The translations under genes were made by a program, and so were the position numbers. Under the pieces are notes generated by a model. That model worked only from the letters and a program-made list of their open reading frames with translations. It was not told the origin of the DNA and made no database searches. A stretch of DNA of 64,000 bases, taken from NCBI GenBank assembly GCA_035222895.1, contig JAVYIG010000644.1:323501-387500 (forward strand), given 5' to 3'. Positions 35,901 through 50,900 of the stretch are shown one piece after another (the stretch's first letter is position 1; each line of letters begins with the position of its first letter). The DNA is from Strongylocentrotus droebachiensis. Taxonomy: Eukaryota > Echinodermata > Echinoidea > Camarodonta > Strongylocentrotidae.

Positions 35901-38900
35901 ACTTATTCCTAGATTTAGCTCATGCTGTAATCATAATTATATATCTTTAGGTCAGAGAGGAATCCCGTCACTTTTACAAACCGATCGCCTGTTTCATTTT
36001 TCGTTTTCCTAACGGTTTTTAATACACTACATTCAATTGGAGGAAATGGGTATGGTAAAACCGGTCACTCATTTTTTAAAACCTTTTTGAGCACATTATA
36101 ATCGATTTGAAGCGCAATTTTGTTGTATGGCTTCAATAGTACACCATTTCACAGACACTAACAACACGTATGGCCATGCATTCCATATTTTACATTGTCA
36201 AATGATGGCTTTAAGTAGACATGATCATTAGCAGGACATTTTTTCGTGTCCTGTTAACGATGTAACAATAAAAGTACTGTCCTCTACGTACGTTTGCAGG
36301 CAAAGACAACTTAAAGGCGTCCCAAGAAACAAAAGGGTAAATCATTAATTCAATTCAATTCAATTTTATTTCACATCTCTTTAAAAACACATCAACAGAT
36401 ATACAGTCATTATTCATTGGTTTTAAATTAGTTATATTGTTTTAATGTAGGGTTAGGGTTAGAGTTAGGATCAGAGTTCGGGTTAGGGTTATATACCAGT
36501 TTTTATCCAGTCAATGTACAATTTAGGGTTATATAGAAATGTAATGTTTATACAACATGTAGGGTTATATTTTTTTCTCCTGGGTATATACTTGAATGTG
36601 TCGTGTCTGTTTATGTGAATAGAGCTCCACACCAACCTTTTGAATGAGGGTCTGGGGTTTTAAAAGTTTGTATGCATGAGGTATTTTATAGATATGGAAT
36701 TTTGGAGGTCCGGCGAGTTCTGGACACCTAAGTATCCTTAACGCTTGTAACTGCCGAGCCCTGATACTTTATGGGAGTTTTAAAAATAAGGTGCCCTATG
36801 GAAATCGTCCCTTGTTTCAAAATTGTTCGTCACTCCATGGCCGAGAACCAACCATCATCACTACCCCCTTCCCCTCTGCCGAGAGAACACCTACATAACC
36901 CGGCCTGTTTAGGGTTAAAAGATAAAGTTGAATTCTGGTCATGCGATTGCATTGTGGCAGAAACAGTATGGAGTCCATCAAAAAAGGTTGATAGCATATA
37001 AGTATTGGTATGTACTGCTAGCTTCTGGAATCATCAAAATTATAAGATTTTTATGATGTTACATGCCATATTTAGAATATTAAGGCATTTTAAGAGCCAT
37101 GCTTTTCAGGGAACATTTTAATCTGATGTTCTTCCACACTTGAATAATAACAATGATAGCGTTCACAAATTATTTTCACCTCTTTCCAAAACTCAACTTT
37201 CTCTTTAACATGGTCTAAATTAAAAATAAGGTAGATTCACAATTAAACAGCGCCCTCCCGAGATGGGATAATTTTCAGCTCGTGGGTCGACGTTTTTCAA
37301 CTAATGCAGCGGAGCATAACGGTAGCCCCCAATACAATGACCAAATGGTTCCAAAATGTGAACATTCTTTATTATGAGATTGATTGTTGTAATATCAGCG
37401 CTTAATTGTTTATATCGTATTTGGATGTAAAAACTTACCTAATAATTGATTCTGAATAAAAATGTAGCCTGATCTGAGACAAAAATCAATACAAATTATT
37501 ATTTCTGGCCAAAACGTGACGAAAACTATCTTTTTCGTTAACATCTTTATCTATCAGCAGGGCAAATTTGGTAATAGAATGCTCCTTTGCTGATAATAAC
37601 AAATGAAAAAATTACCCCTGTCTAAAAGTGACCCAAATAAATAATGAAGCCACAGCTCATAGGTGTCAACTTGTTCCCATGATGCATTACGTGGAATCGA
37701 GTAAAGACTGACGTCGCTATATGGCGCTGTGGATTGTGAATCCACCGTATTGAACAGGTAGTGAAACACGACTGAAAGGAACGGGGCACTGGAAGAACTG
37801 AAACGGAAATTTACAAGGCTACTGATTAGAAGAGGTTGCATTATTGTCGGTTACCCTTTCTTTTACCTTCTCGCTTGTTAGTTTTATTAGCACTCGACGA
37901 TGGGGGGGGGGGGGGAGGGGGGTTATAACTTAAACGTGTCTGATGTTAACTCGAACTTGTGGATTAGTATCAATAAACTTGAATTTGAATTTGAATTATA
38001 ACTTAAACAGTTTCTTTTACCTGCCAAGGTTTCCCTAATGTCAATCTCTGAACTCCATCCTTCTTGGAAAACACGTAGTTTGATGGTTAATTCATTCGAT
38101 CCTTCGTGATTGTAATCCAGCTCAAAATCAAGACACTCATAAGGAACATTATCCAAAGTCTGAGTTTCAAGCACCTATGAATATGAAAAGATTAAAAAGA
38201 AAGTTTACATTGATATTAATTACAATAATAATAATAATAATAATAATAAATAATAATAGCTCACATTTATAATGCGCCTAATACTTTGTTTCTAGGCGCG
38301 GAACATATTATTACCCCGGTCATCGGATTCAGGCTTACCCGCACACAAGGTATGCACATTCTCCACTCCCTGGGGAGCATTCCAGTCAGTCGCCATTTTA
38401 CAAGCGCCATTGCTAATGAAACCACATTAGCTTCCGCATCCTACCGGGTACCCATTTTAACACCTGGGTGGAGAGTGGCAAATGTAGATCAATGTCTTGC
38501 CAAAGGACATTAGTGCCGCGGCGGGACTTGAACCGCGGACAATAATACTAATAATGATATTAATACTAATAATGATAATAATAAAGATAATAATAACAAA
38601 TTATAATAATAATTATAAAAATAATAAAAATCATAGTAATAATAATCATTATAGAAGAAACGGTAATAATATAGAAGAGGCTGGTCATAATTAAATATAA
38701 AAAGGTTGAACACTGATGATGTAAGACGGACAGAAGAATTTGCAGGATCGGAGAATTTGAAGTGGCTGAAAAGAGGAAGTCTACAAAGGGAGACGGAAAA
38801 GATGTTACCTTATGCTTAAGACCAGATACTGAGAACAAACAACATGAAAGAGATTCCAAGAAACAGGGTGGCAGTGGGCACTGTGCCCCCCACACACACT

Positions 38901-41900
38901 AATTACATTATCTAAAATGTGCCCTTTTTACACAGGAAAATGCCCCTTTTACGTTGATTATTGCACCTTTTCCTCTTTATAAGTGCCCCTGTTATTTTGA
39001 CACACGTGCCTCCTTGTGATTAGTGCCCCCATTTTGTTGTTAAAAAGCTCCTTCTCCCTTTTCATAAATGCCCTTCATCATCTCTGATTAAAGGCCATCT
39101 GACTAGGTACCCCCTTTCTGTCATTTCCTAAAATAAATGTCCCTTTTCCATTCTAATGAGTAACCCTTTTTCATCTCTGCGTCTTTGCAGGTACGAGAAA
39201 TGAGCTTATTAAAAATGTTGGATTGTCCTAAAATGCACCAATGTGCCTTGAGCAATGGCTGTACCTACCGAAGTAAGACGTCCAGGATTTCCCTTCAGAG
39301 AGAGCATCTCAAAGGTGACTTCCGCATCCTGGCCGATATCCCTCAAAATCAATGTTGTTTCATCCTTGACGCAAACGTTGTCCTTCGCCTCCCATTGTTC
39401 CCGAATGCGCTATGGACGACAAGGGGGGGGGGGGGGATATACATTCGTTACAAGTTGTATGTCCCATTTGCAGGCCAAACAAATGAAAATGTTAAATTCC
39501 AACGGTATTTGAAAGACAATACTAACTTAGAACTTTCCTAAAACTGAAATGGCTTGAATATGGCTTTTGATGGGAAAATAACGACCATTAGTTGTCGAAT
39601 CGACTTAAGTGATTGCAATCACCTAACTAATACTATGATTTTTAGACCCTTTTACCAAATGGTCGTACGTCTTGTGCTGCATAAAGATTCAATTAGTTTA
39701 AAGTTGGCCATTACAAGTAGTGTGTTATTGATGTAGACAAATGCTCATGTACCCGGGTTTCTTTCCATAATTTGAATATTAGGACACTGCTAACGTTTAA
39801 ATTCCACAGATAAGACATACATGACAAATTCTTAATTCCTGCAAAGTTCTACAGTATTTGATGTTGGCTGCAAAAGGGAAATAATATCTTTAATATACAC
39901 ATAATGCATTCGTTAATGATACGATATATATGTTGTTAATGTGAGAGCTGTATGCGGCTGCATGCATCTACCAATAGGTACTAAACGAATGAAAACATGC
40001 ATCATTTGATTCATACAACGAAACTCTTAGATTCTTGTTACTTGATATACACATAATTCATTTCAAGATTGTCTCGTATCATTATCGCTTTATATGCCAA
40101 ACTAATGCATTAGTGCCATGTCTTGTCCGATTTGAAATTTAGTAATATATCGACAAAAGGAATAAAGACAAATCACTGGCACTAACCCTCGGAAACAAGA
40201 CAGATTTTTAACATCTTTTCCCTACGTCGAATTTCTGGTTTTTGATTTGGTTTTGTTCGGATAACAGTTATAATTATAAACCATTGTATTGTTGCATTCT
40301 GATCGACTTGACTTGAGGAATGTGAGTTGGAGCCACAGTAAAGAGTGAAATGTTATAGTTTTCGAGACACATTTATTAGAAGTTTATAACGTGTACACGT
40401 GTTTATCAACGGTACGTTGATGGATGATGTACGTGTGTCAGTATAGTGATTGCGAGATTGAGGACGGAATGGAGAGGAACGATGAGGCTAGTTATTATGT
40501 TATTCTATAGGCAGTGTCACACAGAGGCCGAAAATCCGGATTTTAGTTATCCGGATTTTAGTTATCCTCTTAATTGGCTGTCTGTCATCAATTATCCCTT
40601 TAAAAAAACCCTGAACAAAATTCCTTCAAAAATCCTCTAACGAAGCAAAATAATTCGCCCTTGAAAGGATTTTCAAGCGATTTTTCGAGGGATTTTTCTG
40701 TCTGACACCAATGTTGAAATAATCCCCTTTAGGTCAGTGTAAGGTCAGCGTTTGACTAGATGATTGGCTGGCATATGGTTTTTAACGCGCTATCATAACC
40801 TGCGCACAATTATATTAGCGCGCAATTAGAGACGCGTTAATTGCGTTAATATTAAGTCGTTTTCGCTGTGGCAATCATTACCTGCCGATTGTAGCTGGAA
40901 GATATTCAAATACTCCAAAGGAAATGAGGCTATGTACGCAGTGCAATTTGCAATCGCTTGGGGATGAGTTTCATTACTTGTTTGTATGCCCTACCTTTCG
41001 TTCAGACAGAAAATTGTTCATCGATAAATATTTTATTGAAAGACCAAATACACTGAAAATGGATCAGCTTTTTATCTCCAATAATGTACAAACACGTTTA
41101 AACTTAGTAAAATTCTGTCGAAAAATAATGCTTCGTTTTCATATTTAAGTATGTGCAAAAAACATGTTATGAGTTCAATATTAAAGGTATTACAAAGTTT
41201 TGGGAAATTTTGAAAAATGGATGGATAGTGATTCTTTACAATTTTGGTATATTTGGATGCCCCTGTGGATGTATTAAAAGCACTAGAAATTTTAGTCCCT
41301 AAAACACTTCTGCTTTTGAGAAAAATTGAATATAAAGATTTACCAGTGCTCCCGGTTAATTTTGATAAATTTCAAAAAGCTCCTACGGCCGTACAGTGGT
41401 AGCTGCGACCATGAAAATCTCAGAATATGTAGTTGGCGTATATAATTTTCGAACGGGAATAGGTAATTGGTCGATTTTAGTCAATAAACATTGTTTTACA
41501 GCTTAATTAATATCTTGACCTTGAGAGGGAGCTATTCAACATAAAGTGTTTATTATTTACAATTTCATAACATTAGAGTCGATTTTGACCGAGACAACGA
41601 TCACTGAGTATTATAGGATCGCATATGCTTCCAATATGTTCATTTGAATCAAATTCATGACCCCATACCAAAACTTTAACTTTACGTTTCTCTTTTTTGT
41701 CTTATATCAATTTATTAAATTGATATCAAGAATATTTTCAGTAATTTATTAATTCAGATATCAATTTACTGGTGCCATTAAATATCTTTTTCAATTGCTT
41801 CCATTAATTTCGTCATTAATTATCGTTTTTTTTTTATAATTATTATTATTACTATCATCATCAATATTGTTATTATCATTATCATCATAATTGTTCTCAC

Positions 41901-44900
41901 TATTGTCGATAGTGTTATTTTGTATGGATTAACATTAATTATATTTGTATTGTATATTTCACAGTGTTAAATTGACAATTTCAAACTGATTGTAAACTTC
42001 TCCAATACCCTAATGTGGGTGACATGAGAATAAATTGTCATTGTCATTGTCATTGCGCGTTACTTTTGATTTAACGTGTGATGTCACAATGCTTATCTAC
42101 CTAAACGGCGCGAGCGCAATGGCTCATCTAATATCAGGATTTTAGTTATACGGATTATTCGTAGCCTGTCTATCACCAGTCTGTCAGCGACGTCAATGAA
42201 AGAACTAGATTTCTAAAATCTGTTTTTTCAAGATGGGTAGGGATTTTTATGTGTGACACCGCCTTATATGTGTACTTATTTTTTATTCATTTGGACGTCT
42301 GAATGAACAAGGTAAAGTAAGCTTTCTACCGGTGCTTCCGTTTCCTGCTACTCATTTTCACAGTTTGTTTAAATTAACTTAACATAATGCTCATGATTTG
42401 TATATTTTGAACTGTCTGTTATAAATCACATGTATACATTTCTTCGTTTTGTAATGAAAATAAGGTCTTCTGAATTAAATTAAAGGTACTGTTGACATGG
42501 GGTTCGAGACCATTCAACGTGATCATGATCGACAAAGGACCAGTTAAATGAAGCAGAATGGGAGCAGGGCGCAATCACTCGTGGCTTATTTGATTTGATG
42601 TAATTGGACAGGATATCAGATAAAATTAATTTCTAATGAGGTGTATTCTAAATCTACAGGTAACTAAAGTTAAACTAATTTAAAGTCACTTTGCACCCAC
42701 AATCGCTGACAAATAACCTTCAGTCTAATAGGTTATGGTGCACACGGTATAAGCCCATAAATAGACTCATGTACACATCCCAAACATCATTTTTTTTTAA
42801 TCGTCCATTTTTAGACTACCATTATTACCCCCTTCATATCCCTTCACATACACAAATTTTTCTTACGAGTCCTTGTGGATCTCACAAATTCACGGATCCT
42901 TACGATTTGGCCACTTTTATGACCAATTTAAGAGGTGTTACGAGCTATTTATGATCTATTACGGATTACTACGATGTATTTTATACGGCAAAATTCCACG
43001 ATTTTTTACGAGTTGTCACGGCTAAATACGGGCAACAAAAGTGTTAGTTATGACCTTTTTACGTATTGTCACGAATAGTTACGAATTAGTTACGAGTATT
43101 TACGAGTCCTTACAATGTTTAGCCAAAAATAACAACTGTAAAATGAAGTCTTCGAATTTGCAGCTTTTTATACCTTTCCATAAATCGTAAACAATGTGTA
43201 AGAATGCGTAAAGTATACGTATCTATTCGTAAAGTACTCACACCAAATCTCCGTCCAATGACGCCTCAAGAAAACTATTATATATTATACATAAGTGTGT
43301 GTGTGTGTGTTACTATTATTAAAGTATCTATTTCAGAGTTTAAACAAAACTTTATTAACTGAGGTTAACTCTGGACCAATACCTTGCCAATTTCACCAAA
43401 TGGATGGTAAAAGTTCACATGTAGAATTGGCTTTCTCTTCTTCGGCATGACAAGTGGAAGAAAGGCTAGTAGCGCAACGCGTTTCCCCTCGCACATGTCT
43501 TCTTTCACTGAGGCTGTATACAATCCTGGCACGTCAATACAGAAACTCAGCGTGTCTATTGTGATTTCACACTCGGGGGGTGCTAGTTCTCGACGAGACA
43601 CTTTTCCTTCTCCTATACAAAATAAAAACACAATTTTCGTGCCTATTAATAATGATTTTTTAACAATAATGTAAAGCCCCCCCCCCCCCCAAAGCGTTGG
43701 GAGCCCCAAATTGAACAAAATAAATAATCGCAAAATGTCACTTCGATTAACTCTTTGTTTGCTTTGTTCGCCGATTTGCACGGACGTAGGCGTGCCAACT
43801 TCGCATTTTTGCACAGATGTATACGAGTCAATTAGACATTCATAATACCGCTCGCAGTGTGTAGCCACGCGTTGCGTTTACTATTGTTTACATTGTATAC
43901 ATCGCACACTTTCCGGTAAACTGTTTTTCTTCATAGTGTTACATTCGAAATTACCGTGTATTTAGCGGTTTTCTTTGGATTTTTTTTACTGATGTTACGA
44001 TGGCACCTGCTGGAAAACGTCAACGTGTGTTTAGTGTAGAGGAGGCTCGAGATCTTGTTACTATGGAAGCATGGAGCATGGACTCTGATTCCGACGAATC
44101 GAGCAGTGACGAAGACTCTAGTGATAAAAGTGTTCCCTGAGAGTAGACTGATAGAATAAGAATGAATAAAAATTAATGAAAGAGCTAGAGATGACAGCAA
44201 GAAAGAGAGTAGACTGATAGAATAAGAATGAATAAAAAAAATGAAAGAAGGAGATAGAGATGACAGCAAGAAAGAGAGTAGACAGTGATAGAATAAGAAT
44301 GAATAAAAATAATGAAAGAAAGAGATAGAGATGACAGCAAGAAAGAGAGTAGACTGATAGAATAAGAATGAATAAAAATTAATGAAAGAGCTAGAGATGA
44401 CAGCAAGAAAGAGAGTAGACAGTGATAGAATAAGAATGAATAAAACTAATGAAAGAAAGATGTATCCTGTCTTGCCGTCATCTTTATATCTTTCTTTTAT
44501 TATCTTTATTCATTCTTATGCTATCAGTGTTTACTCTCTTTCTTTCCGTCATCTCTATCTTATTATTATTATCATTTTCCTATCTATATGTACCCTATGT
44601 CTTGCCGTCATCTGTATATCTTTTTCTTATTATCTTTATTCATTATTATGCTATGAGTGTAATACTCTCTTTCTTGCCGTCATCTCTATCTCATTATTAT
44701 TATCATTTTCCTATCTATATGTACCCTATGTCTTGCCGTCATCTCTATATCTTTCTCTTATTATCTTTATTCATTCTTATGCTATCAGTGTTTACTCTCT
44801 TTCTTTCCGTCATCTCTATCTTATTATTATTATCATTTTCCTATCTATAATTATGTACCCTATGTCTTGCCGTCATCTCTATATCTTTCTCTTATTATCT

Positions 44901-47900
44901 TTATTCATTCTTATGCTATCAGTGTTTACTCTCTTTCTTGCCGTCATCTCTATCTTATTATTATTATCATTTTCCTATCTATATGTACCCTATGTCTTGC
45001 CGTCATCTGTATATCTTTCTCTTATTATCTTTATTCATTCTTATGCTATCAGTGTTTACTCTCTTTCTTGCCGTCATCTCTATCTTATTATTATTATTAT
45101 TTTCCTATCAATATGTATCCTATGTCTTGCCGTCATCTCTATATATTTCTCTTATCTTTATTCATTCTTGTGCTATCAGTGTTTACTCTCTTTCTTTCCG
45201 TCATCTCTATCTTTTTATTATTATCATTTTCCTATCTATATGTACCCTATGTCTTGCCGTCATCTCTATATCTTTCTCTTATTATCTTTATTCATTCTTA
45301 TGCTATCAGTGTTTACTCTCTTTCTTTCCGTCATCTCTATCTTATTATTATTATCATTTTCCTATCTATATGTACCCTATGTCTTGCCGTCATCTCTATA
45401 TCTTTCTCTTATTATCTTTATTCATTCTTATGCTATCAGTGTTTACTCTCTTTCTTTCCGTCATCTCTATCTCATTATTATTGTTATTTTCGTATCAATA
45501 TGTATCCTGTCTTGCCGTCATCTTTATCTCTTTCTCTTATAATCTTTATTCACAGTAAAGTCCTTTCATTTCATATCACTATTTCTCTCTCATAATGTCT
45601 CTCACGTCCGTTCTCCATATTTTATTCATTGCATACTCCACTCGTCAATCATTTCTGATAATAAGCTCTCTCACAATAAAGTAAATGGAAAACAATGCAA
45701 TATAGTTTATATTTTAAGATTGATTCATTCTTTCTTTGTATATCTATGGCTGTGATAAATGTACTTGAAATCAATTTTATTGAGGGGTAAAGAAGGTGAG
45801 AGAACAGATGCGGTGAACATTCATAATGAGACATTTCAATAAGATGCTGATTATGTCATGTATATCACATATAATATATTATGCCTATACCATTTTTACA
45901 TGCTCATACCAGTGGGCAAAATCAATAACATTCTCTTATTTCTTATTGACTTATCATGGCACAACAAAGAAAAACATCCCCACGACGTCCCTTTTCATGC
46001 CCCGCTAAACCGGACATTGACAATAACCTGGGGTAATAGGGATTTCAATGGGCAGATTAGCCCATTGTCAAGGGTGGCTGAGCGGGGTACTTTCAAGTCT
46101 CTCCCTATTGAACTTCTTTTCTTCAACAACCTAAATACTAACCTTCTGAATTGTTAGAATACTTGAGCAAGGTATGTAAAGAAAGGTAAGAAGTCCACCT
46201 TTCTAATAGATTCGATTTGAAGATGTCTTATCATTGCTAAATAAGAAATTCTAGAGGGATAAAAAACTGCCGTAAATAAGAAAAATTAAACATTATATAA
46301 TTATGATTATTATAAAAATGATAATTCAAAATATAACAAATGACGGTTCATCGAAAAGCACGTTTTCCGGTCTACAACTTTGCTGCACAATATTTTTCAT
46401 CATGATCATCCAGTGAAGAGTTATAGCCTCTTGATTCAGCAGAGTCAATAAAGATTCCCTCGAAATGTGTGACCCTAAAAGAATGTGGCACAGGGGGTTT
46501 TTTTAAGTGGCGCATAAAGAGTTAATGAGGTAAACGAGGATGTCATAAAACATACACTTCTGCAAAGGTATACCCCTAAAATGTATTTGAAGACGAATTG
46601 ATGACAGGATATAAAATAAGGGTTTTCTATTGTACGCAGATAACCCAAATGTTGTATTCCATCCTTAATGTTCTTCTTCAAACACATTTATTTTGGGAAA
46701 AATCTGAGTGAGTTTTAAATGACATCCTCTTTTATATCATTATACAATTCAATTGAAAATTTCGACATCAAGATCACGTGTTCAACATTCGTAGAGTATG
46801 CGCCTGGCATGCGAAAACTGCGCGGGAAGTATGCGCAGCTAAAGTCCAAATTTTGAGAAAAAAATTGTCGTTGACTAGTCGCGAACATGCGTGCCACTAG
46901 GCCGACCATACACACATCAGCACGGATCGGCGCGCATTGCCACAACTTGGTAGCACACAGGTTGCGCATAGTTCAATTCAATTCAATTCTGTTTATTCAT
47001 CCAAATTCAAAAGAATGCATGGACATTTATTTTGGTCACACATTGTATAAACACGTAATATTAAGATGAGAAACAATATCGCTGTGTTTATAATCTTAGA
47101 AGAACCATCAAAATAAAAGATAGACAAGAAAAAATTGCGAACATGACTCTTGCATAGCATCCAAGTTTATCGGTATGTTGTGCAATTTCTTGAATCAGTG
47201 TTATGACGGCGTCTTTAACGGATTTTTTAGTTTGATATGCGAATTGAAGTTTGTCGAGAAGATGGAAAGTGATGCGAAGAGAAACTGCATCACGAGTCTC
47301 TCAAAACATTTTATGATGATCGAGGTAAGCGCGATTGGTCGATAACAGGGACTGTTAGATTTGCACAACGACAACGTGGATTGCTACGATCGACATCCTT
47401 TTAATGCACTGCCTTGAATGGACGTCACACGTATCAGTCCACGCAAATCTAAAAATCCCTATTCATTCAGCTGACACGTACAGTTTGTTTTCGGTACAGG
47501 AATCACAATCGCCGATTTCCAGGTGGCGGGAGACTTTACAAGTCCTTACGAATCGCCAACTCGAAGTCAATCGCAAGCATCCGTAAATAACTCGCTGGTA
47601 TCCGTAAATAGCTCGTCACAACTCGCAACAACTCGCAGACACTCGTAAGGATCCGTGAAAGGAGAGGCACATTTTTTTGACATGTCAAAAATCTTCTAAA
47701 GCAGGGCTCCGACTTAGCCGAGTTGTATTAGCGAGTTATGGCGAGTTGTGGTGAGTTGCCTCAAAGAGGCACTTGTAATAACTCGCGAACAATTTGGTAT
47801 GGCTAAGCGTAACTCTTTACAACATTCCAAGACTCTCCTCGAAGTCGCGACCAGTTCCAAAATTTTGAACATGTTCAAAAAAATCCCCGATTCGTTGTAA

Positions 47901-50900
47901 TTCGAGGTAAACTCGAGCTATTACAAGCACTTTATGTGTAGTAACGAGTGTTTTACGAATAGATAAGTTTACTTTACGTATTCTTACGTACCGGTTACGT
48001 ATTCTCACGTATTTTTTACGATTTGGGGAAAGTATAAAAGCTACAAAATCTAAGGACTCGTAAATACTCGTAACTATCTCGTAACTATTCGTAACAACAC
48101 GTAAACAGGATGCTCGTACGTTGCTCGTAGTTATCCGTGACAACTCGTAACAACTCGTGGAATTTTGCAGTAAATACATCGTAATAATCCGTAATAAACC
48201 GTATATAGCTTGTAATAACTCGTAACAACTCTAAAATCGGTTGTAAAAGTGGCCACATCGTAAGGATCCGTGAAAGATCCGTGAAAGATCCGTGAATTTG
48301 CGCGATCCGTAAGGACTCGTAAAAAAAATCTGTGTATGTGAAGGGGTATTATTCAAAGAATTTTGAAGCAGCTCACAATATGGAGTTGCTAGCTGAAGAC
48401 CACAGTGTATCAATATTCATTTCATCGGGGTCATCGCTTTGTTTGCCTTAACGCGTTTGAATAATGATGCGACCGTTTCTACAGCAATCACATGGGAGGA
48501 ATATCGTAACAGGCGAGATTTCTTAGACTTGAACAGATGGACTGAATTTCGGAAGAAAGGTCCATTGTATCGAAACGGGCATAAAAAATGATTAAGTTTA
48601 CGGAGTGCGATGGGGCAGTTGGAAACAAAGGCGGAAGTCTGTTTATGTTGACGTCCAGATCCAGTTAAGGTATGTAGACATTTTCACACTTCGCTGGCCT
48701 TATTCGACTTGAAACAGTTTTAAAGCTTTTATTTGTATTTTTGTTTGGATCGTGCAATTTCTTTCTTGACATTTCTATTTTTTTCCTTCAGCTTTACTTG
48801 ATATTGGTTTTGAAATGCAACTTCGTTTTCCCGGAAAAGCGCCTGCCGAATTTTTTCCTTACCCAATGCATATTATTTGGATAGCATTTCACCACCATGT
48901 TTACAACATGGAGGTCTTTACACAAAAGTACATAATTATTAACAATGACGGCTGCCCCTTCCAGGTCGTCGGCGCTCAAAATAAGTGTATCCCAATCAGT
49001 TAACTCGAAGCAGGTTTGTAAGGTTTCAATTGATCTTTCATTCCATACTTTGACTTTCTTTATAGTTACTTTTTCCGACTTAAATCTACTTCTATATTTC
49101 GACATCAGATGAACAGTAGAATGAGCTAATTTAACAAGGGGACACTGAACGAGGGATTTATATAAATCTTTAACCGAGCAGTAGCAGCGATCAAGCACCC
49201 AATTACCACGGATCGGGGTCTGCACACATTGATCATAGTTGGGCAAAACGTCCTCTAGAGGGCAGTGGTTGGAATCCACGAATATTATTTTTGGGGGAGT
49301 CGGATGACGTTTCCATGGCGTGCTTTACATTACCATAACTTCTCGTGCAGCTGCGGCGGTGTTTCCATCCGGTGGAATGTAAACAATAAATACGTCTACG
49401 CGAATGAATTCTCTTTAAAGATAGAACGGCCTAATGGGGCTTTCACATATACACTCCGGGGCCCGCACGGCGAGTTAAAACAGACATTTTTGAAATTTTG
49501 CTGCCGTAAAATTCCCACGGGCGCTGGGACAGTTTGTTAAGCCTAAAGCAGGGTTTCCACTTAGCCGAGTTGTATGAGCGAGTTATGGCGAGTTGTGGTG
49601 ATTTGCCTCAAAGAGGCACTCGCAATAACTCGCGAACAATTCGGTATGGCTTAGCGTAACTCTTTACAATATTCCACGACCCTCCTCGATGTCGCGAGCA
49701 GTTCCAAAATTTGGAACATGTTCAAAAAAATTCCCCGATTCGTTGTAATTCGAGGTGAACTCGCCTCCACTCTTATATACACGCATTACTTGTAACAAGC
49801 TCGCGCTGCACTGTTCATAAGGTGGCGAGTTGCTACGAGTATATTACGAGTGTTAAGCAAGTTCACCTCGAGCTACAACGAATCACCTTCCCTGATTCGT
49901 TGTTACTCGAGGTGAACTCGCTTACACTCGTAATATACTCGCATTACTCGTAACAAGCTCGCGCTGCACTCTTCATAAGGTGGCTAGTTGCTACGAGTTA
50001 CAGCGCGAGAATATTACGAGTGTAGGCGAGTTCACCTCGAATTACAACGAATCGGGGAATTTTTTTGAACATGTTCAAAATGTTGGAATTGCTCGCGACT
50101 TCTAGGAGAGTCTTAGAATGTTGTAAAGAGTAATACGCTAAGCCATACCGAATTGTTTGCGAGTTATTGCGAGTGCCTCTTTGAGGCAACTCACCACAAC
50201 TCGCGATACCTCGCTAATATAACTCGGCTAAGTGGGAGCCCTGCTTTACGTGCGCCATGGTGCTCAGTTGGCTGCTCCCAATTCTCCCGGCGTTTCCATC
50301 TGACCGTTAGGCCGTAGAAAGCCCGTAACTTACGGCTTCCGTCCGGACTCCGGACGGTGCCTGGACGGGCCAACTCACGATTTTGTTGGGCAAATTCTCA
50401 TAAAAGTCTTTACGGGCGCCTTGCGGTGCTCAAGGGTGCCGTACGTGTACCCAACGACTCCCTCACGGCCCCTCAAGAGCCCCAAAGATATGCACAACAC
50501 CGGGCGTCTGCCGTCCGGGGGCCTTTTGAAATGAATATTACACTTGCTGGCCCCTCACGGCGGCATCTCAAAATATGCAACGCAGCTTTAAATACAGCAG
50601 GTGCTTTTGTCAGAGGACACATAGTTCAATGCACCGCAACTACCTGCGCGCCTTGAGGACCCCGACCGGGCACCTGAATTGTATATCCTATTGAACGGAA
50701 ATTGCTCAAAGTGATGGTGATAGTTTGTAACTTGATCACCTCTTTCAGAGAAAGTTCAACTCGTCTTCATATCATTCTTAGTGCGTTTGAACGCGCTCCT
50801 AGAGTGTGCAATACCGACCTAGCTTGACAAGTTCTATCTACATTCTCGAAAATGCGGCCCAAAATGGCTCAAATTGTGTGCGAACGGAGTTAAACGCAAA

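Noticed and set aside
42691-42954. 87-residue plus-strand ORF
   Set aside because: It overlaps the start of the TTACGAGT repeat and shows no domain or splice support.
44382-45595. Long open frames (386, 242 and 206 residues) rich in Y, L, S, I
   Set aside because: They are open in three frames across a minisatellite whose unit lacks stops; no protein signature and no splice context.
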